A DNA stretch of 64,000 nt from contig JBIQKZ010000012.1 of NCBI GenBank assembly GCA_044464765.1, positions 72,104 to 136,103 of the forward strand. Direction: 5' to 3'. This stretch comes from JBIQKZ01 sp044464765 (GTDB lineage: Bacteria > Pseudomonadota > Gammaproteobacteria > Burkholderiales > Burkholderiaceae_B). Below, piece by piece: positions 8,844 through 16,691 of the stretch (the stretch's first letter is position 1; each line of letters begins with the position of its first letter). A program made the translations under genes and the position numbers. Under the pieces are notes generated by a model. That model ran no database searches. It worked only from the letters and a program-made list of their open reading frames with translations, and had not been told where the DNA came from.

Positions 8844-9109
8844 TTACATATTCGTCTGGTCGGGTGGTACGCCTTCGGGCAATTTGGCTGCACAGGCGCT
8901 GCTTTTGCGTAGTTCGATGTCTGCGCCAAGCCCGAAACAGGTCATCGAGATCGAACCCATGGTGTAGCCCCGAACCAAGGGCTCGAGCACTCTGTCTTCG
9001 GCGCGCGCCAACCCTGCCAGATAGAGTAGTGGAATGAAATGATCGGGCGTGGGCACGGCCAGGCGGTAATCGGGGTGATCGCGCAGAACAGGGCCGGCAT
9101 CTTGCTCAT
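8844..9109 (-). pseudogene. Relic of a YgiD-type extradiol (DODA-like) dioxygenase
   Basis: Reading the minus strand, a ribosome site (TAGGAG) precedes ATG at 9109 and codons for MSKMPALF, which match the usual start of YgiD-family proteins. Within about 25 bases the frame shifts and joins VLRDHPDYRLAVPTPDHF, continuing IPLLYLAGLA to GYTMGSISMTCFGLG and a stop at 8844, which match the C-terminal 60-odd residues of the same family. The roughly 190 residues between, including the metal-binding core, are missing and the two parts are out of frame. It lies 22 bases downstream of sulP on the same strand. The family assignment is from memory of YgiD sequences. Confidence 0.75.
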
Positions 9110-9131
9110 GCTGTACTCCTAACGTTATTTT

Positions 9132-10592
9132 TTAGCTGCCGCTATCATGTACGGCAAATCGGCCGACCAACGTGGCGCTGGCCTCGTTAAGGCCGAACAC
9201 CTCGACCGACTTTCCTTCGCGCCGCAACTTAAGGACTGCCTTGTCCAAGGCGCCGACAGCGGAAATATCCCAGAAGTGAGCGGCTGAAACGTCCAGGATC
9301 ACGTGTTCAATGCCTTCCTTGAAGTCAATGGCTTCGGCAAATCGCTCGGTGGAGGCAAAGAACACTTGCCCCGCATAGTAGTACGTGCGCGTCAGCCCAT
9401 TTGGCGACAGCTGTGAGCTTACGGCAAAGAGGCGCCTGACCTTGCCGGCGAAAAATACACCACTTAGCAGAACGCCGGCAATCACGCCCTGAGCAAGATT
9501 ATGTGTCCACACCACAACGACCACAGTGGTTAGCATGACAACGGATGATTGCCATGGGTGCGAGCCCAGGTTGCGGATGGATCCCCAGCTAAATGTGCCG
9601 ATGGAAACCATGATCATGACGGCAACCAGTGCCGGCATTGGTATCTTTGCCACCAAGGGACCCAGTACGACAATAAGAAAGAGCAGGAAAGCTCCGGCGA
9701 CGAAGGTGGACAATCGCCCCGAGCCCCCCGACTTTATGTTGATGACGGACTGCCCGATCATGGCGCAACCGCCCATGCCCCCGAAAAAGGCAGTCACGAA
9801 ATTGGCAACGCCCTGGCCTTTGCATTCTCGACGCTTGTTACTGGGCGTGTCGGTTAGATCGTCCACGATCTGTGCGGTCAACAAGGATTCAAGTAAGCCA
9901 ACGGCGGCCATGGTCAGCGAATACGGGAAAATAATCCGCAAGGTTTCAAGATTGAAAGGTACGTTGGGAATCAGGAATGCCGGCAGGGATGAGGGCAGTT
10001 TGCCCATGTCGCCAACCGTATTGACATCCATGCCACCGAAGATGGCGATGGTTGTAAGTATGACGATGGCAACCAGGGGTGAAGGCACAACCTTGGTCAA
10101 GAATGGGAATAAATAAATGATGGCCAGGCCACCTGCAACCATCACATAGGTTAACCAGGTAACGTCGATTAACTGCGGCAGTTGGGCCATAAAGATCAAG
10201 ATTGCCAGGGAGTTCACGAATCCCGTGATGACAGAGCGCCAGACGTACTGCATCAGCAGATCAAGCCGAAGGAATCCCGCGATAATCTGGAAAATTCCCA
10301 TCAGGATCGTAGCGGCAAACAGATAATCGACGCCGTAGTTCTTGACCAGTGGCACCACCACTACCGCAACGGCGGCCGTAGCGGCCGAAATCATGCCCGG
10401 CCGACCGCCCACCAACGAGATAATCACCGCGATCGAGAATGACGCGTACAGCCCGACGCGGGGATCAACCCCCGCGATGATGGAAAAACCTATGGCTTCT
10501 GGAATAAGGGCAAGAGCTACGACGATGCCGGCGAGAATATCGGCACGAGGGTTCGCCAGCCATACGCGGCGAAACGTGGAGTAAAAAGACAT
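9132..10592 (-). CDS. SulP-family inorganic anion transporter with STAS domain
   Basis: A 486-residue membrane protein with about 10-12 hydrophobic segments in the SulP/SLC26 order: ADILAGIVVALALIPEAIGFS at the start, GGMGGCAMIGQSVINIKSGG in the middle, and PMPALVAVMIMVSIGTFSW later. A compact STAS domain follows from about residue 410 (HVILDVSAAHFWDISAVGALDKAV). Family members carry sulfate, bicarbonate or C4-dicarboxylates; the substrate here cannot be read from sequence. It is monocistronic apart from the ygiD relic downstream. There is no clear Shine-Dalgarno sequence; instead a 6-5-6 inverted repeat lies just upstream of the start codon. Confidence 0.9.
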   Translation of the reverse strand: MSFYSTFRRVWLANPRADILAGIVVALALIPEAIGFSIIAGVDPRVGLYASFSIAVIISLVGGRPGMISAATAAVAVVVVPLVKNYGVDYLFAATILMGIFQIIAGFLRLDLLMQYVWRSVITGFVNSLAILIFMAQLPQLIDVTWLTYVMVAGGLAIIYLFPFLTKVVPSPLVAIVILTTIAIFGGMDVNTVGDMGKLPSSLPAFLIPNVPFNLETLRIIFPYSLTMAAVGLLESLLTAQIVDDLTDTPSNKRRECKGQGVANFVTAFFGGMGGCAMIGQSVINIKSGGSGRLSTFVAGAFLLFLIVVLGPLVAKIPMPALVAVMIMVSIGTFSWGSIRNLGSHPWQSSVVMLTTVVVVVWTHNLAQGVIAGVLLSGVFFAGKVRRLFAVSSQLSPNGLTRTYYYAGQVFFASTERFAEAIDFKEGIEHVILDVSAAHFWDISAVGALDKAVLKLRREGKSVEVFGLNEASATLVGRFAVHDSGS

Positions 10593-10598
10593 TATTTG

Positions 10599-10615
10599 GC
10601 TAACCTGACGTTAGC
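10599..10615 (-). promoter_or_regulatory. Inverted repeat just upstream of the sulP start
   Basis: GCTAAC and GTTAGC form a perfect 6-bp inverted repeat around a 5-base loop, ending 6 bases before the sulP ATG on the minus strand. It occupies the place where a ribosome-binding site should be. It could be an operator or an mRNA hairpin limiting translation. No regulator can be named. Confidence 0.5.
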
Positions 10616-10803
10616 AAGCGACCGAGTTGTGCGTCATTTATAGACGCTGCGTGGTTGCTTGGAGTTGTCCGAGGGATAGGCGCCCGGCCGAGCCACCCGG
10701 GCAAGCCGGGTCCATCTGGATTTATGCGACATTCATTGCAAGTGCCGTGGCCACAATTGTACACAGACTGTAAATGGGGCAAGTCTTTCGCGATCAGTTC
10801 GCA
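10616..10803. other. Intergenic stretch upstream of sulP, no gene recognised
   Basis: About 190 bases between the sulP upstream repeat and the second palindrome. A minus-strand open frame crosses it and contains a cysteine-rich piece (NCGHGTCNEC), but the frame continues into the palindrome, has no recognisable start and matches no family I know. The sulP promoter is presumably here; I see no strong -35/-10 pair. Confidence 0.4.
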
Positions 10804-10966
10804 GTGCTTGAGGCGTGGGGTGTGTATTTTGCGGGCTTTGAAACCGAGCGAGCCGTAGGCGAAGGGAGCGCGAAGGCGCGGATGAGCAAGGCGATGCGAT
10901 GTTCGGCGCCGTAGGGCGACGAACCGGTTGAGGGCCCACAAAATACACACCCCACGCCTCAAGCAC
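10804..10966. repeat. 163-bp imperfect palindrome with perfect 28-bp inverted ends
   Basis: Bases 10804-10831 are the exact reverse complement of 10939-10966 (28 of 28). Inside them the next 30 bases on each side also pair imperfectly (GGGCTTTGAAACCG against the complement of GGTTGAGGGCC, and GCCGTAGGCG against GCCGTAGGGCG). Outside, GCA...GTGCTTG on the left is mirrored by CAAGCACGGTGTTGC on the right. It lies between the diverging sulP side and the 3' end of yccA. The plan matches the element at 8568-8769. Confidence 0.9.
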
Positions 10967-11026
10967 GGTGTTGCACAGAACGCCAAACACCAGCCTATTG
11001 ACCAGTGCTCACACTTGGCGATACCC

Positions 11027-11059
11027 CAAAAAAAAGGCCCATCGCATTCGAATGAGCCT
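11027..11059 (-). terminator. Rho-independent terminator of yccA
   Basis: On the minus strand, AGGCTCAT and ATGGGCCT form an 8-bp stem (one G-T pair) around a 9-base loop, followed by eight T residues. It starts about 33 bases after the yccA stop. Confidence 0.85.
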
Positions 11060-11091
11060 TCTTGAAATACATCGAGTGGGAACAGTCGATA

Positions 11092-11793
11092 TTATTCGTC
11101 GCCGCCAAAGATCCCCAGCAACATCAGCAAATTTGTAAAGATATTGTAGACGTCGAGATAGATCGCCAGCGTGGCCGATACGTAGTTCGTTTCCCCGCCT
11201 CGAATGACGCGCTGCAAATCAACCAGCAAAAAGGCCGAAAAGATCGCAATGGCCATGACCGAAATGGTTAGAACCAAAGCGGGCAGTTGCAAGAAAATAT
11301 TAGCGACTGCGGCGACAATCAGGATAACCACCCCGATGAACAAGAATTTTTGCCAGTGGGAAAAATCCTTCTTGGTTGTGCTGGCAACGCTGGCCATGGC
11401 GCCAAACACAATGGCCGTGCCGCCAAACGCCATCATGATCAACTGGGAACCATTGCTGAAGCCCAGCACAAAGCCCACCAGGCGCGACAGCATCAGGCCC
11501 ATGAAGAAGGTAAAGGCCAGCAACAGCATCACGCCCAGGGAGCTGTTCTTATTGCGCTCGACCAGGTACATAAGGCCAAAGGCGCCAATCAGGAACACGA
11601 TCATGCTGGTGCCGGGGCTGGCGGCCATGACGCTGTTCAGGCCGGTGTTCAGGCCCACCATCGCGCCCAGCACCGTTGGAATCAGCGACAGCGCCAACAG
11701 CCAATATGTATTGCGCAGCACACGGTTTTGCGCCAGTTGGCTTTGTGCGGCGTAATCGCGTTGCGGCAGAGAGGATTGTCGAAAGTCGTTCAT
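11092..11793 (-). CDS. yccA: Bax inhibitor-1 / YccA family membrane protein
   Basis: A 233-residue protein with seven hydrophobic segments and the BI-1 family ending (DLQRVIRGGETNYVSATLAIYLDVYNIFTNLLMLLG, with the conserved acidic residues). E. coli YccA is a modulator of FtsH acting on jammed translocons; YbhL and YbhM are relatives. The ATG follows AAGGACT at a normal distance, and TATAGT about 50 bases upstream is a candidate -10. It is transcribed alone and has its own terminator. Confidence 0.9.
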   Translation of the reverse strand: MNDFRQSSLPQRDYAAQSQLAQNRVLRNTYWLLALSLIPTVLGAMVGLNTGLNSVMAASPGTSMIVFLIGAFGLMYLVERNKNSSLGVMLLLAFTFFMGLMLSRLVGFVLGFSNGSQLIMMAFGGTAIVFGAMASVASTTKKDFSHWQKFLFIGVVILIVAAVANIFLQLPALVLTISVMAIAIFSAFLLVDLQRVIRGGETNYVSATLAIYLDVYNIFTNLLMLLGIFGGDE

Positions 11794-11942
11794 GCGGAGT
11801 CCTTAAGTCTGAATGACATTGATGTAGGCACTATAGCACTGCATATGGCGGCTTTTATGCTAAATAAAAGGTTAACTTACAAATAACTGAATTTTCAAGT
11901 GCGCGCATCCTATTGGCGTAGCATGCCAACGACATATGAGGC

Positions 11943-12386
11943 TCAGGCGCGTTGCGAGACGTCGTGGGCGTAGAGGTCGTGGCCGTCCGCCTTGTAGCGG
12001 ACCCAGCGTTGCCTGGCGGCCAGAACATCGTCGCTGTCCTGGGAAACGATCTCTAGAATGCGCTCGAACTGGGCCGCATTGGCCGGGCAGTTCGTTGCCA
12101 GGGTAACCAGCCAGGGCGGGGGAGCGTCGGTGGAGCCTGCTGTCGCCAAGGGTTCGGATGACGTCAGAAGGATCGGGGTCTGGTCTGCGTCGTCGTCGTC
12201 TTGATAGACGTGGGGAATGAATGCCGTGGGTTCGAACCCCCACAGCATCAGGTCCAGGCGCTCCAGCAGGCCGGCATCGTCGGCGTAGACGAGCAGGCGC
12301 CGGCCTGCCAGATAGTGCTTGCGGATCACCTGGCAGGCCATGTGCAAGCGGTCGGTTGCGCCAAAGGCGAAGTCGATCCGCGCCAT
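11943..12386 (-). CDS. holC: DNA polymerase III chi subunit
   Basis: A 147-residue HolC protein: the N-terminus MARIDFAFGATDRLHMACQV, RRLLVYADD and the DLMLWGF motif are typical. Chi links the clamp loader (through psi) to single-stranded DNA-binding protein. The start codon overlaps the pepA stop (ATGA). pepA-holC is a widely conserved pair. An acidic insertion (YQDDDDADQTP) is visible at about residue 60. Confidence 0.9.
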   Translation of the reverse strand: MARIDFAFGATDRLHMACQVIRKHYLAGRRLLVYADDAGLLERLDLMLWGFEPTAFIPHVYQDDDDADQTPILLTSSEPLATAGSTDAPPPWLVTLATNCPANAAQFERILEIVSQDSDDVLAARQRWVRYKADGHDLYAHDVSQRA

Positions 12387-13888
12387 CAGCCCTGGTTAAG
12401 CAAGAACTGAACCAACAGGGGCACCGGGCGGCCCGAGGCGCCTTTGTCTTTGCCGCTGCGCCAGGCGGTACCCGCAATATCAAGGTGCGCCCAGCGGTAC
12501 TTGTCGGTGAATCGCGACAGGAAGCATGCGGCAGTGACCGACCCGGCGGGGGGGCCGCCGATATTGGCTATGTCGGCAAAATTGGACCGCAGTTGTTCCT
12601 GATAGGCTTCGTCCAGCGGCAGGCGCCACGCGGTGTCGTTGGCTTGCTTGCCGGCTTGCAGCAGGTCTTGCGCCAATTGGTCGTCTTTGGAGAACAGGCC
12701 GCTGTTCACGTGGCCCAGGGCGACAATGCACGCCCCCGTCAGGGTGGCGATATCGATGACCGCCGCCGGCTTGAGACGTTCGGCATAGGTTAGGGCGTCG
12801 CACAGCACCAGCCGGCCTTCGGCATCGGTATTCAGGATTTCGATGGTTTGGCCCGACATGCTGGTCACGACATCTCCGGGCTTATTGGCGCGTCCGCTGG
12901 GCAGGTTTTCGCATGCGGGGATCAGCCCAACCACCGGCTGGTCCAGTTCAAGCTCGGCGACGGCGCGCAGTGTGCCCAGTACGCTGGCCGCACCGCACAT
13001 GTCGTATTTCATTTCGTCCATGCCGCTGGCGGGCTTGATGGATATGCCGCCCGCATCGAAGGTAATGCCTTTTCCGACCAGCACGATGGGGGCCTTGCGG
13101 GATTTGGCGGTCGTGCCCTTGGGGGGCGTGTAGGTCAGGGTGATGAACGCGGGAGGCTCGTAGGAGCCGCGGGCGACGGAAAGGAAAGATCCCATTTTCA
13201 GGGCTTCGATCTGCTTCAGGCCCAATACTTGAGCTTTCAGGCAGGAAAACTCGCGCGCCAGCTTCTTGGCGGTATTGCCAAGATAGGTAGGCGTGCAGAC
13301 ATTGCCGGGCAGGTCGCCCAGTAAGCGGGTAAGGCGCATGCCTTGGGCGATTGCCCGGCCGGCGGCCAGGCCCTTCTGGGCCGTGGCCGCTTGGTTGCGG
13401 GCGACAGCCACGGCTATTTTGCGCAATTTGGGCTTGGCGTCGCGTTCGGGTTTGCCAAGCGTTGCGTCGTAATGGTAGGTAGCCTGGCCGGCGGCAATAG
13501 CGGCGGCCTGGGCGCGGCTCTGCAGCGTGCTGTCAGGGCATTCGATGGCCGCCAGGGCAGAGACGCCTTCGGTCAGCCGGGCTTGGACGCAGTAATTGGC
13601 GAAGACAAGCTCGGCGCCCGCATGTGCTTTTGCGCTGTAGCGTTCTTGCTTGCCCAAACCGATTAAAATAACGCGTGCAGCCGTAACGCCGGGCAGGTTG
13701 CGCAGTACCAGGTGCGAATTGGCCTTGGCCTGAAATTCGCCTTTTACCAGGCTTCGCAGTGCGCCGCCGCTGGCATTGTCGATAACGTCAGCCGCCGGGC
13801 TCAGGATGCCGTCGGCAAAAACACCCACGGCCAGCGCATTGGTTTTGATCTGATGCAAGGACGCCGAAGTCTGTGTGCTAAATTCCAT
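12386..13888 (-). CDS. pepA: Leucyl aminopeptidase (cytosol aminopeptidase, M17)
   Basis: A 500-residue di-zinc exopeptidase that removes N-terminal residues from peptides. The catalytic domain shows VLVGKGITFDAGGISIKP, the MKYDMCGAASVLG stretch and the signature NTDAEGRLVLCDAL, supplying metal ligands and the catalytic lysine. The N-terminal macro-like domain is present. In E. coli, PepA also binds DNA for Xer recombination and carAB control. It is divergent from lptF with 57 bases between. GGGGAA upstream of the ATG is the probable ribosome site. Confidence 0.95.
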   Translation of the reverse strand: MEFSTQTSASLHQIKTNALAVGVFADGILSPAADVIDNASGGALRSLVKGEFQAKANSHLVLRNLPGVTAARVILIGLGKQERYSAKAHAGAELVFANYCVQARLTEGVSALAAIECPDSTLQSRAQAAAIAAGQATYHYDATLGKPERDAKPKLRKIAVAVARNQAATAQKGLAAGRAIAQGMRLTRLLGDLPGNVCTPTYLGNTAKKLAREFSCLKAQVLGLKQIEALKMGSFLSVARGSYEPPAFITLTYTPPKGTTAKSRKAPIVLVGKGITFDAGGISIKPASGMDEMKYDMCGAASVLGTLRAVAELELDQPVVGLIPACENLPSGRANKPGDVVTSMSGQTIEILNTDAEGRLVLCDALTYAERLKPAAVIDIATLTGACIVALGHVNSGLFSKDDQLAQDLLQAGKQANDTAWRLPLDEAYQEQLRSNFADIANIGGPPAGSVTAACFLSRFTDKYRWAHLDIAGTAWRSGKDKGASGRPVPLLVQFLLNQG

Positions 13889-13945
13889 ACGTATTTCCCC
13901 AATTGATATCTACAGGACGCTGTCGATTATCCCGCATATTCTCTC

Positions 13946-15061
13946 ATGTCACTATTCAAACGTTCTGTAGTTGCCGAAATTCTCAGTCACGCAGGGGTGG
14001 TTTTTTCCACCTTGCTGGTGGTGTGGCTCAGCGTATTGCTGGTGCGGCTGCTGGGTGAAGCGGCGAATGGAACCATTGGCGCCGACGTTGTATTGGGGCT
14101 TGCGACATTTTCAAGTATTACGGCTTTGCCGATTATTTTGTCTGTGTCTCTTTTTATTGCCGTGCTGACCACGATTACGCGTAATTTTCGCGAGTCTGAA
14201 ATGGTGGTGTGGTTTGCCAGCGGCCTGTCGCTTAAGGACTGGGTGGGTCCCATACTGCGTTGCGCCATCCCGGTGGCCTTGATCATCGCTTTTCTGACGC
14301 TAATAGCCTCGCCTTGGGCGTATCGCCAGATCGAGGAATACCGACAGCGCTTTGAGCAGCGCTCCGACCTGTCCAAGGTGTCGGTGGGTCAGTTCATCGA
14401 GACCCAGGATGGCGCGCGGGTTTTCTTCGCCGAGGAGCCTCTAAGGCCGGGGGACGAGCTGGGCCGCGTTGTCGCACGGGTGATCGACCCTGACTGGCTA
14501 AGCGTGATCACGGCGCAAAGCGCGCATGTGCAAACCGAGGCCAACGGCGATCGGTTCCTGGTGCTGGCCGATGGCCATCGCTACGACCTGAAGCCCGGCG
14601 GCACCGAGTTTCGCTTGTTTGATTTTGATAACTACGGTTTCCGGCTGGAGAGCAGCTCGGATGCTTCCGCGCAGTCGGTGCGCGAATTGGTGGAGCGGCA
14701 GATCAAGGCCCGGCCCACCCTGCAGTTGTTGAACGACGACACCGACAACGCACGCTCCCAGATCATGTGGCGGCTTGCCTTGCCGCTGGCTGCGCTGAAC
14801 CTGGCGTTGCTTGCCATTCCGCTGGGGGCCGTCAACCCCAGGCTGGGCCGTTCGGGCGATTTGCTGATCGCCGGCCTTATCGGTTTGCTGTATATGAACC
14901 TTATCAATCTGTCGCGCGGCTGGATCGGCAATGGCAAGCTGGATTTCGGCGTGGGCGTATGGCTGGTCCACGCGGTTTTCCTAGCGTTAATGGCCTATAT
15001 GATGTGGCGTAAATTGCGCGTCAAGGCGCCCCGCAATTCGACCCCCGCGCCCACGGCCTGA
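13946..15061 (+). CDS. lptF: LPS export permease LptF
   Basis: A 371-residue inner-membrane protein with three N-terminal and three C-terminal hydrophobic segments around a periplasmic beta-jellyroll domain (about residues 125-265). With LptG and LptB, LptF extracts LPS from the inner membrane and passes it to LptC. The N-terminus MSLFKRSVVAEILSHAGVVF is typical. In most proteobacteria lptG follows at once; here 101 AT-rich bases and then cysB follow, so lptG must be elsewhere. Confidence 0.92.
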   Translation: MSLFKRSVVAEILSHAGVVFSTLLVVWLSVLLVRLLGEAANGTIGADVVLGLATFSSITALPIILSVSLFIAVLTTITRNFRESEMVVWFASGLSLKDWVGPILRCAIPVALIIAFLTLIASPWAYRQIEEYRQRFEQRSDLSKVSVGQFIETQDGARVFFAEEPLRPGDELGRVVARVIDPDWLSVITAQSAHVQTEANGDRFLVLADGHRYDLKPGGTEFRLFDFDNYGFRLESSSDASAQSVRELVERQIKARPTLQLLNDDTDNARSQIMWRLALPLAALNLALLAIPLGAVNPRLGRSGDLLIAGLIGLLYMNLINLSRGWIGNGKLDFGVGVWLVHAVFLALMAYMMWRKLRVKAPRNSTPAPTA

Positions 15062-15085
15062 TGCGGTTCGCGGAACACTGGCCTA

Positions 15086-15143
15086 TGGTATATAAATATA
15101 ATTTTAAGTAATATAATATAGGTTCTATATAACTTATAATAAG
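15086..15143 (+). promoter_or_regulatory. AT-rich cysB promoter region with inverted repeat
   Basis: A block of almost pure A/T in a GC-rich chromosome. It contains TATAAT at 15135-15140 (candidate -10) and a perfect 6-3-6 inverted repeat ATATAG-GTT-CTATAT at 15116-15130 over the -35 position. LysR-type regulators often repress their own promoter through such a site, so CysB autoregulation is a reasonable inference. No good -35 hexamer is seen. Confidence 0.55.
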
Positions 15144-15162
15144 TCGATCCAGGGGGCTTATT

Positions 15163-16128
15163 ATGAATTTGCAGCAATTCCGTTTCGTGCGCGAAACGAT
15201 TCGTCGAAACTTCAATCTTACCGAGGCTGCGCGTGCATTATTCACATCGCAGCCCGGCGTCTCCAAGTCGATCATCGAGTTCGAAGACGAGCTTGGCGTC
15301 AAGATCTTCGAACGGCATGGCAAGCGTATCAAGGGGCTGACCAAGCCGGGCGTGGTGGTTGCCCAAGTGATCGATCGCATCATGCTTGAAGTGGATAACC
15401 TTAAGAAGGTCAGCGACGAGTTCGCGCGCAGGGACGAAGGCGGGCTTGTGATAGGGTGCACCCACGCCCAGGCTCGTTATATTTTACCCAGGGTGATTCC
15501 CGCCTTTCGTGAGCGTTTTCCGAGGGTCAGGGTATCGTTGGCCGAGGGCAATCCACCCAGTCTGGCGCAAATGGTGCTGCACGAGCAGGCCGATGTCGCC
15601 ATTGCGACTGAAACGCTGGTCACCACCCCCGGGCTGGCGGCGCTGCCTGTGTATTCGTGGGAGCACGTCGTGGTGGTGAAACCCGACCATCCTCTTGCCG
15701 ACCTGACCTCCAGTCAGGCGCGCAATCTTACGCTGGAGCAACTGGTTCAGTACCCCATCGTGACGTACGACCGTCAGTTCTCGGGGCGCCGAACGATTGA
15801 CGAGGTTTTTGCCGAAAATTCCATGACACCGGACATCGTTCTGGAGGCCATCGACGCGGATATTATCAAGACTTACGTGGAGGTTGGCCTGGGGGTTGGG
15901 ATTATCGCGGGCATGGCGTTCGATCCTCGGCGTGATCGAGGGTTTGTGGGCTTGCCCGTGGGGCATTTGTTCGGCACTCATACAACGCGGGTGGCGGTAA
16001 AGTCGGGCGTGTTCCTGCGCGATTATGTGTATGTGCTGTTGGAAATGCTGGCGCCTGAGCTTACCCGCGAAGTGGTTCAGGAAGCTCTGGACAATACGCC
16101 TGTCGCGCCCAAGGCGCTGGCGGCTTGA
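15163..16128 (+). CDS. cysB: LysR-type regulator CysB (sulfur assimilation)
   Basis: A 321-residue LysR-family protein. The N-terminal winged helix (MNLQQFRFVRETIRRNFNLTEAARALFTSQPGVSKSI by position, residues 1-60) and the effector domain with VVVVKPDHPLAD, DADIIKTYVEVGLGVGIIAGMAFD are characteristic of CysB/Cbl rather than of LysR proteins in general. CysB activates cysteine-synthesis and sulfonate-use genes with acetylserine as inducer. AGGGGG (15151-15155) precedes the ATG. Confidence 0.93.
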   Translation: MNLQQFRFVRETIRRNFNLTEAARALFTSQPGVSKSIIEFEDELGVKIFERHGKRIKGLTKPGVVVAQVIDRIMLEVDNLKKVSDEFARRDEGGLVIGCTHAQARYILPRVIPAFRERFPRVRVSLAEGNPPSLAQMVLHEQADVAIATETLVTTPGLAALPVYSWEHVVVVKPDHPLADLTSSQARNLTLEQLVQYPIVTYDRQFSGRRTIDEVFAENSMTPDIVLEAIDADIIKTYVEVGLGVGIIAGMAFDPRRDRGFVGLPVGHLFGTHTTRVAVKSGVFLRDYVYVLLEMLAPELTREVVQEALDNTPVAPKALAA

Positions 16129-16171
16129 TTCTCAGTTACAGGGGCTGTTTGGCATAAAAATTCCATTTTCA

Positions 16172-16180
16172 TGCTAATAT
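16172..16180 (+). promoter_or_regulatory. Candidate extended -10 promoter for the rpsF operon
   Basis: TGCTAATAT is an extended -10 (TGn plus TAATAT). TTGGCA at 16149-16154 is 20 bases upstream, too far for an ideal -35, which fits an extended -10 promoter. The leader would be about 105 bases and contains a GGGGC/GCCCT hairpin just before the ribosome site, where S6-S18 feedback could act; that last point is conjecture. Confidence 0.45.
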
Positions 16181-16293
16181 GTATGGTTTCTTGCTCGACC
16201 GGTGTTTCATTTCTAAATTCGTTTTGAAGTTTCGGCGGGCTGACCCTTTTGGGGCTGCATGGCCCTGAAAGACATCCTAAGGAGTTATTACCC

Positions 16294-16671
16294 ATGCGTC
16301 ACTACGAAGTAGTGTTTATTGTGCATCCCGATCAAAGCGAGCAGGTTCCAGCAATGATCGAGCGCTACCAGGCCATCGTTACCGCCGACGGCGGTAAAAT
16401 GCATCGTCTGGAAGACTGGGGCCGTCGCCAATTGGCTTACCCCATCCAGAAACTCGTTAAAGCCCACTATGTGTGCATGAATATCGAATGCGGTCAGGCT
16501 GCCCTGGACGAACTCGAGCATTCGTTCCGCTACAACGATGCGATCTTGCGTCACCTGGTCATCAAGACGAAGAAGGCTGACACCAGCGCTTCGGTCATGA
16601 TGAAATCCGTTGAGCGTGAGGAAGCCCGCAAGAGCACCACGGAAACAACCGCCGACGACTCCGCCGAATAA
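16294..16671 (+). CDS. rpsF: 30S ribosomal protein S6
   Basis: A 125-residue S6 protein (MRHYEVVFIVHPDQSEQ, GKMHRLEDWGRRQLAYPIQK, FRYNDAILRHLVIK). S6 binds S18 in the platform of the small subunit. The ATG at 16294 follows TAAGGAG (16278-16284); the open frame upstream is not coding. The tail after residue 105 is Ser/Thr/Glu-rich. First gene of rpsF-priB-rpsR-rplI. Confidence 0.97.
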   Translation: MRHYEVVFIVHPDQSEQVPAMIERYQAIVTADGGKMHRLEDWGRRQLAYPIQKLVKAHYVCMNIECGQAALDELEHSFRYNDAILRHLVIKTKKADTSASVMMKSVEREEARKSTTETTADDSAE

Positions 16672-16691
16672 GCTCGGGCAACGGTTATAAC

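Noticed and set aside
8569..8967. Two open frames, on opposite strands, both starting MRGAGSGVAG
   Set aside because: Both are read from the arms of the 31-base inverted repeat; they reflect the palindrome, not genes.
10600..10986. Minus-strand open frame with CGHGTCNEC across the second palindrome
   Set aside because: It runs through the palindrome, has no ribosome site and matches no family; a chance frame in GC-rich DNA is likelier.
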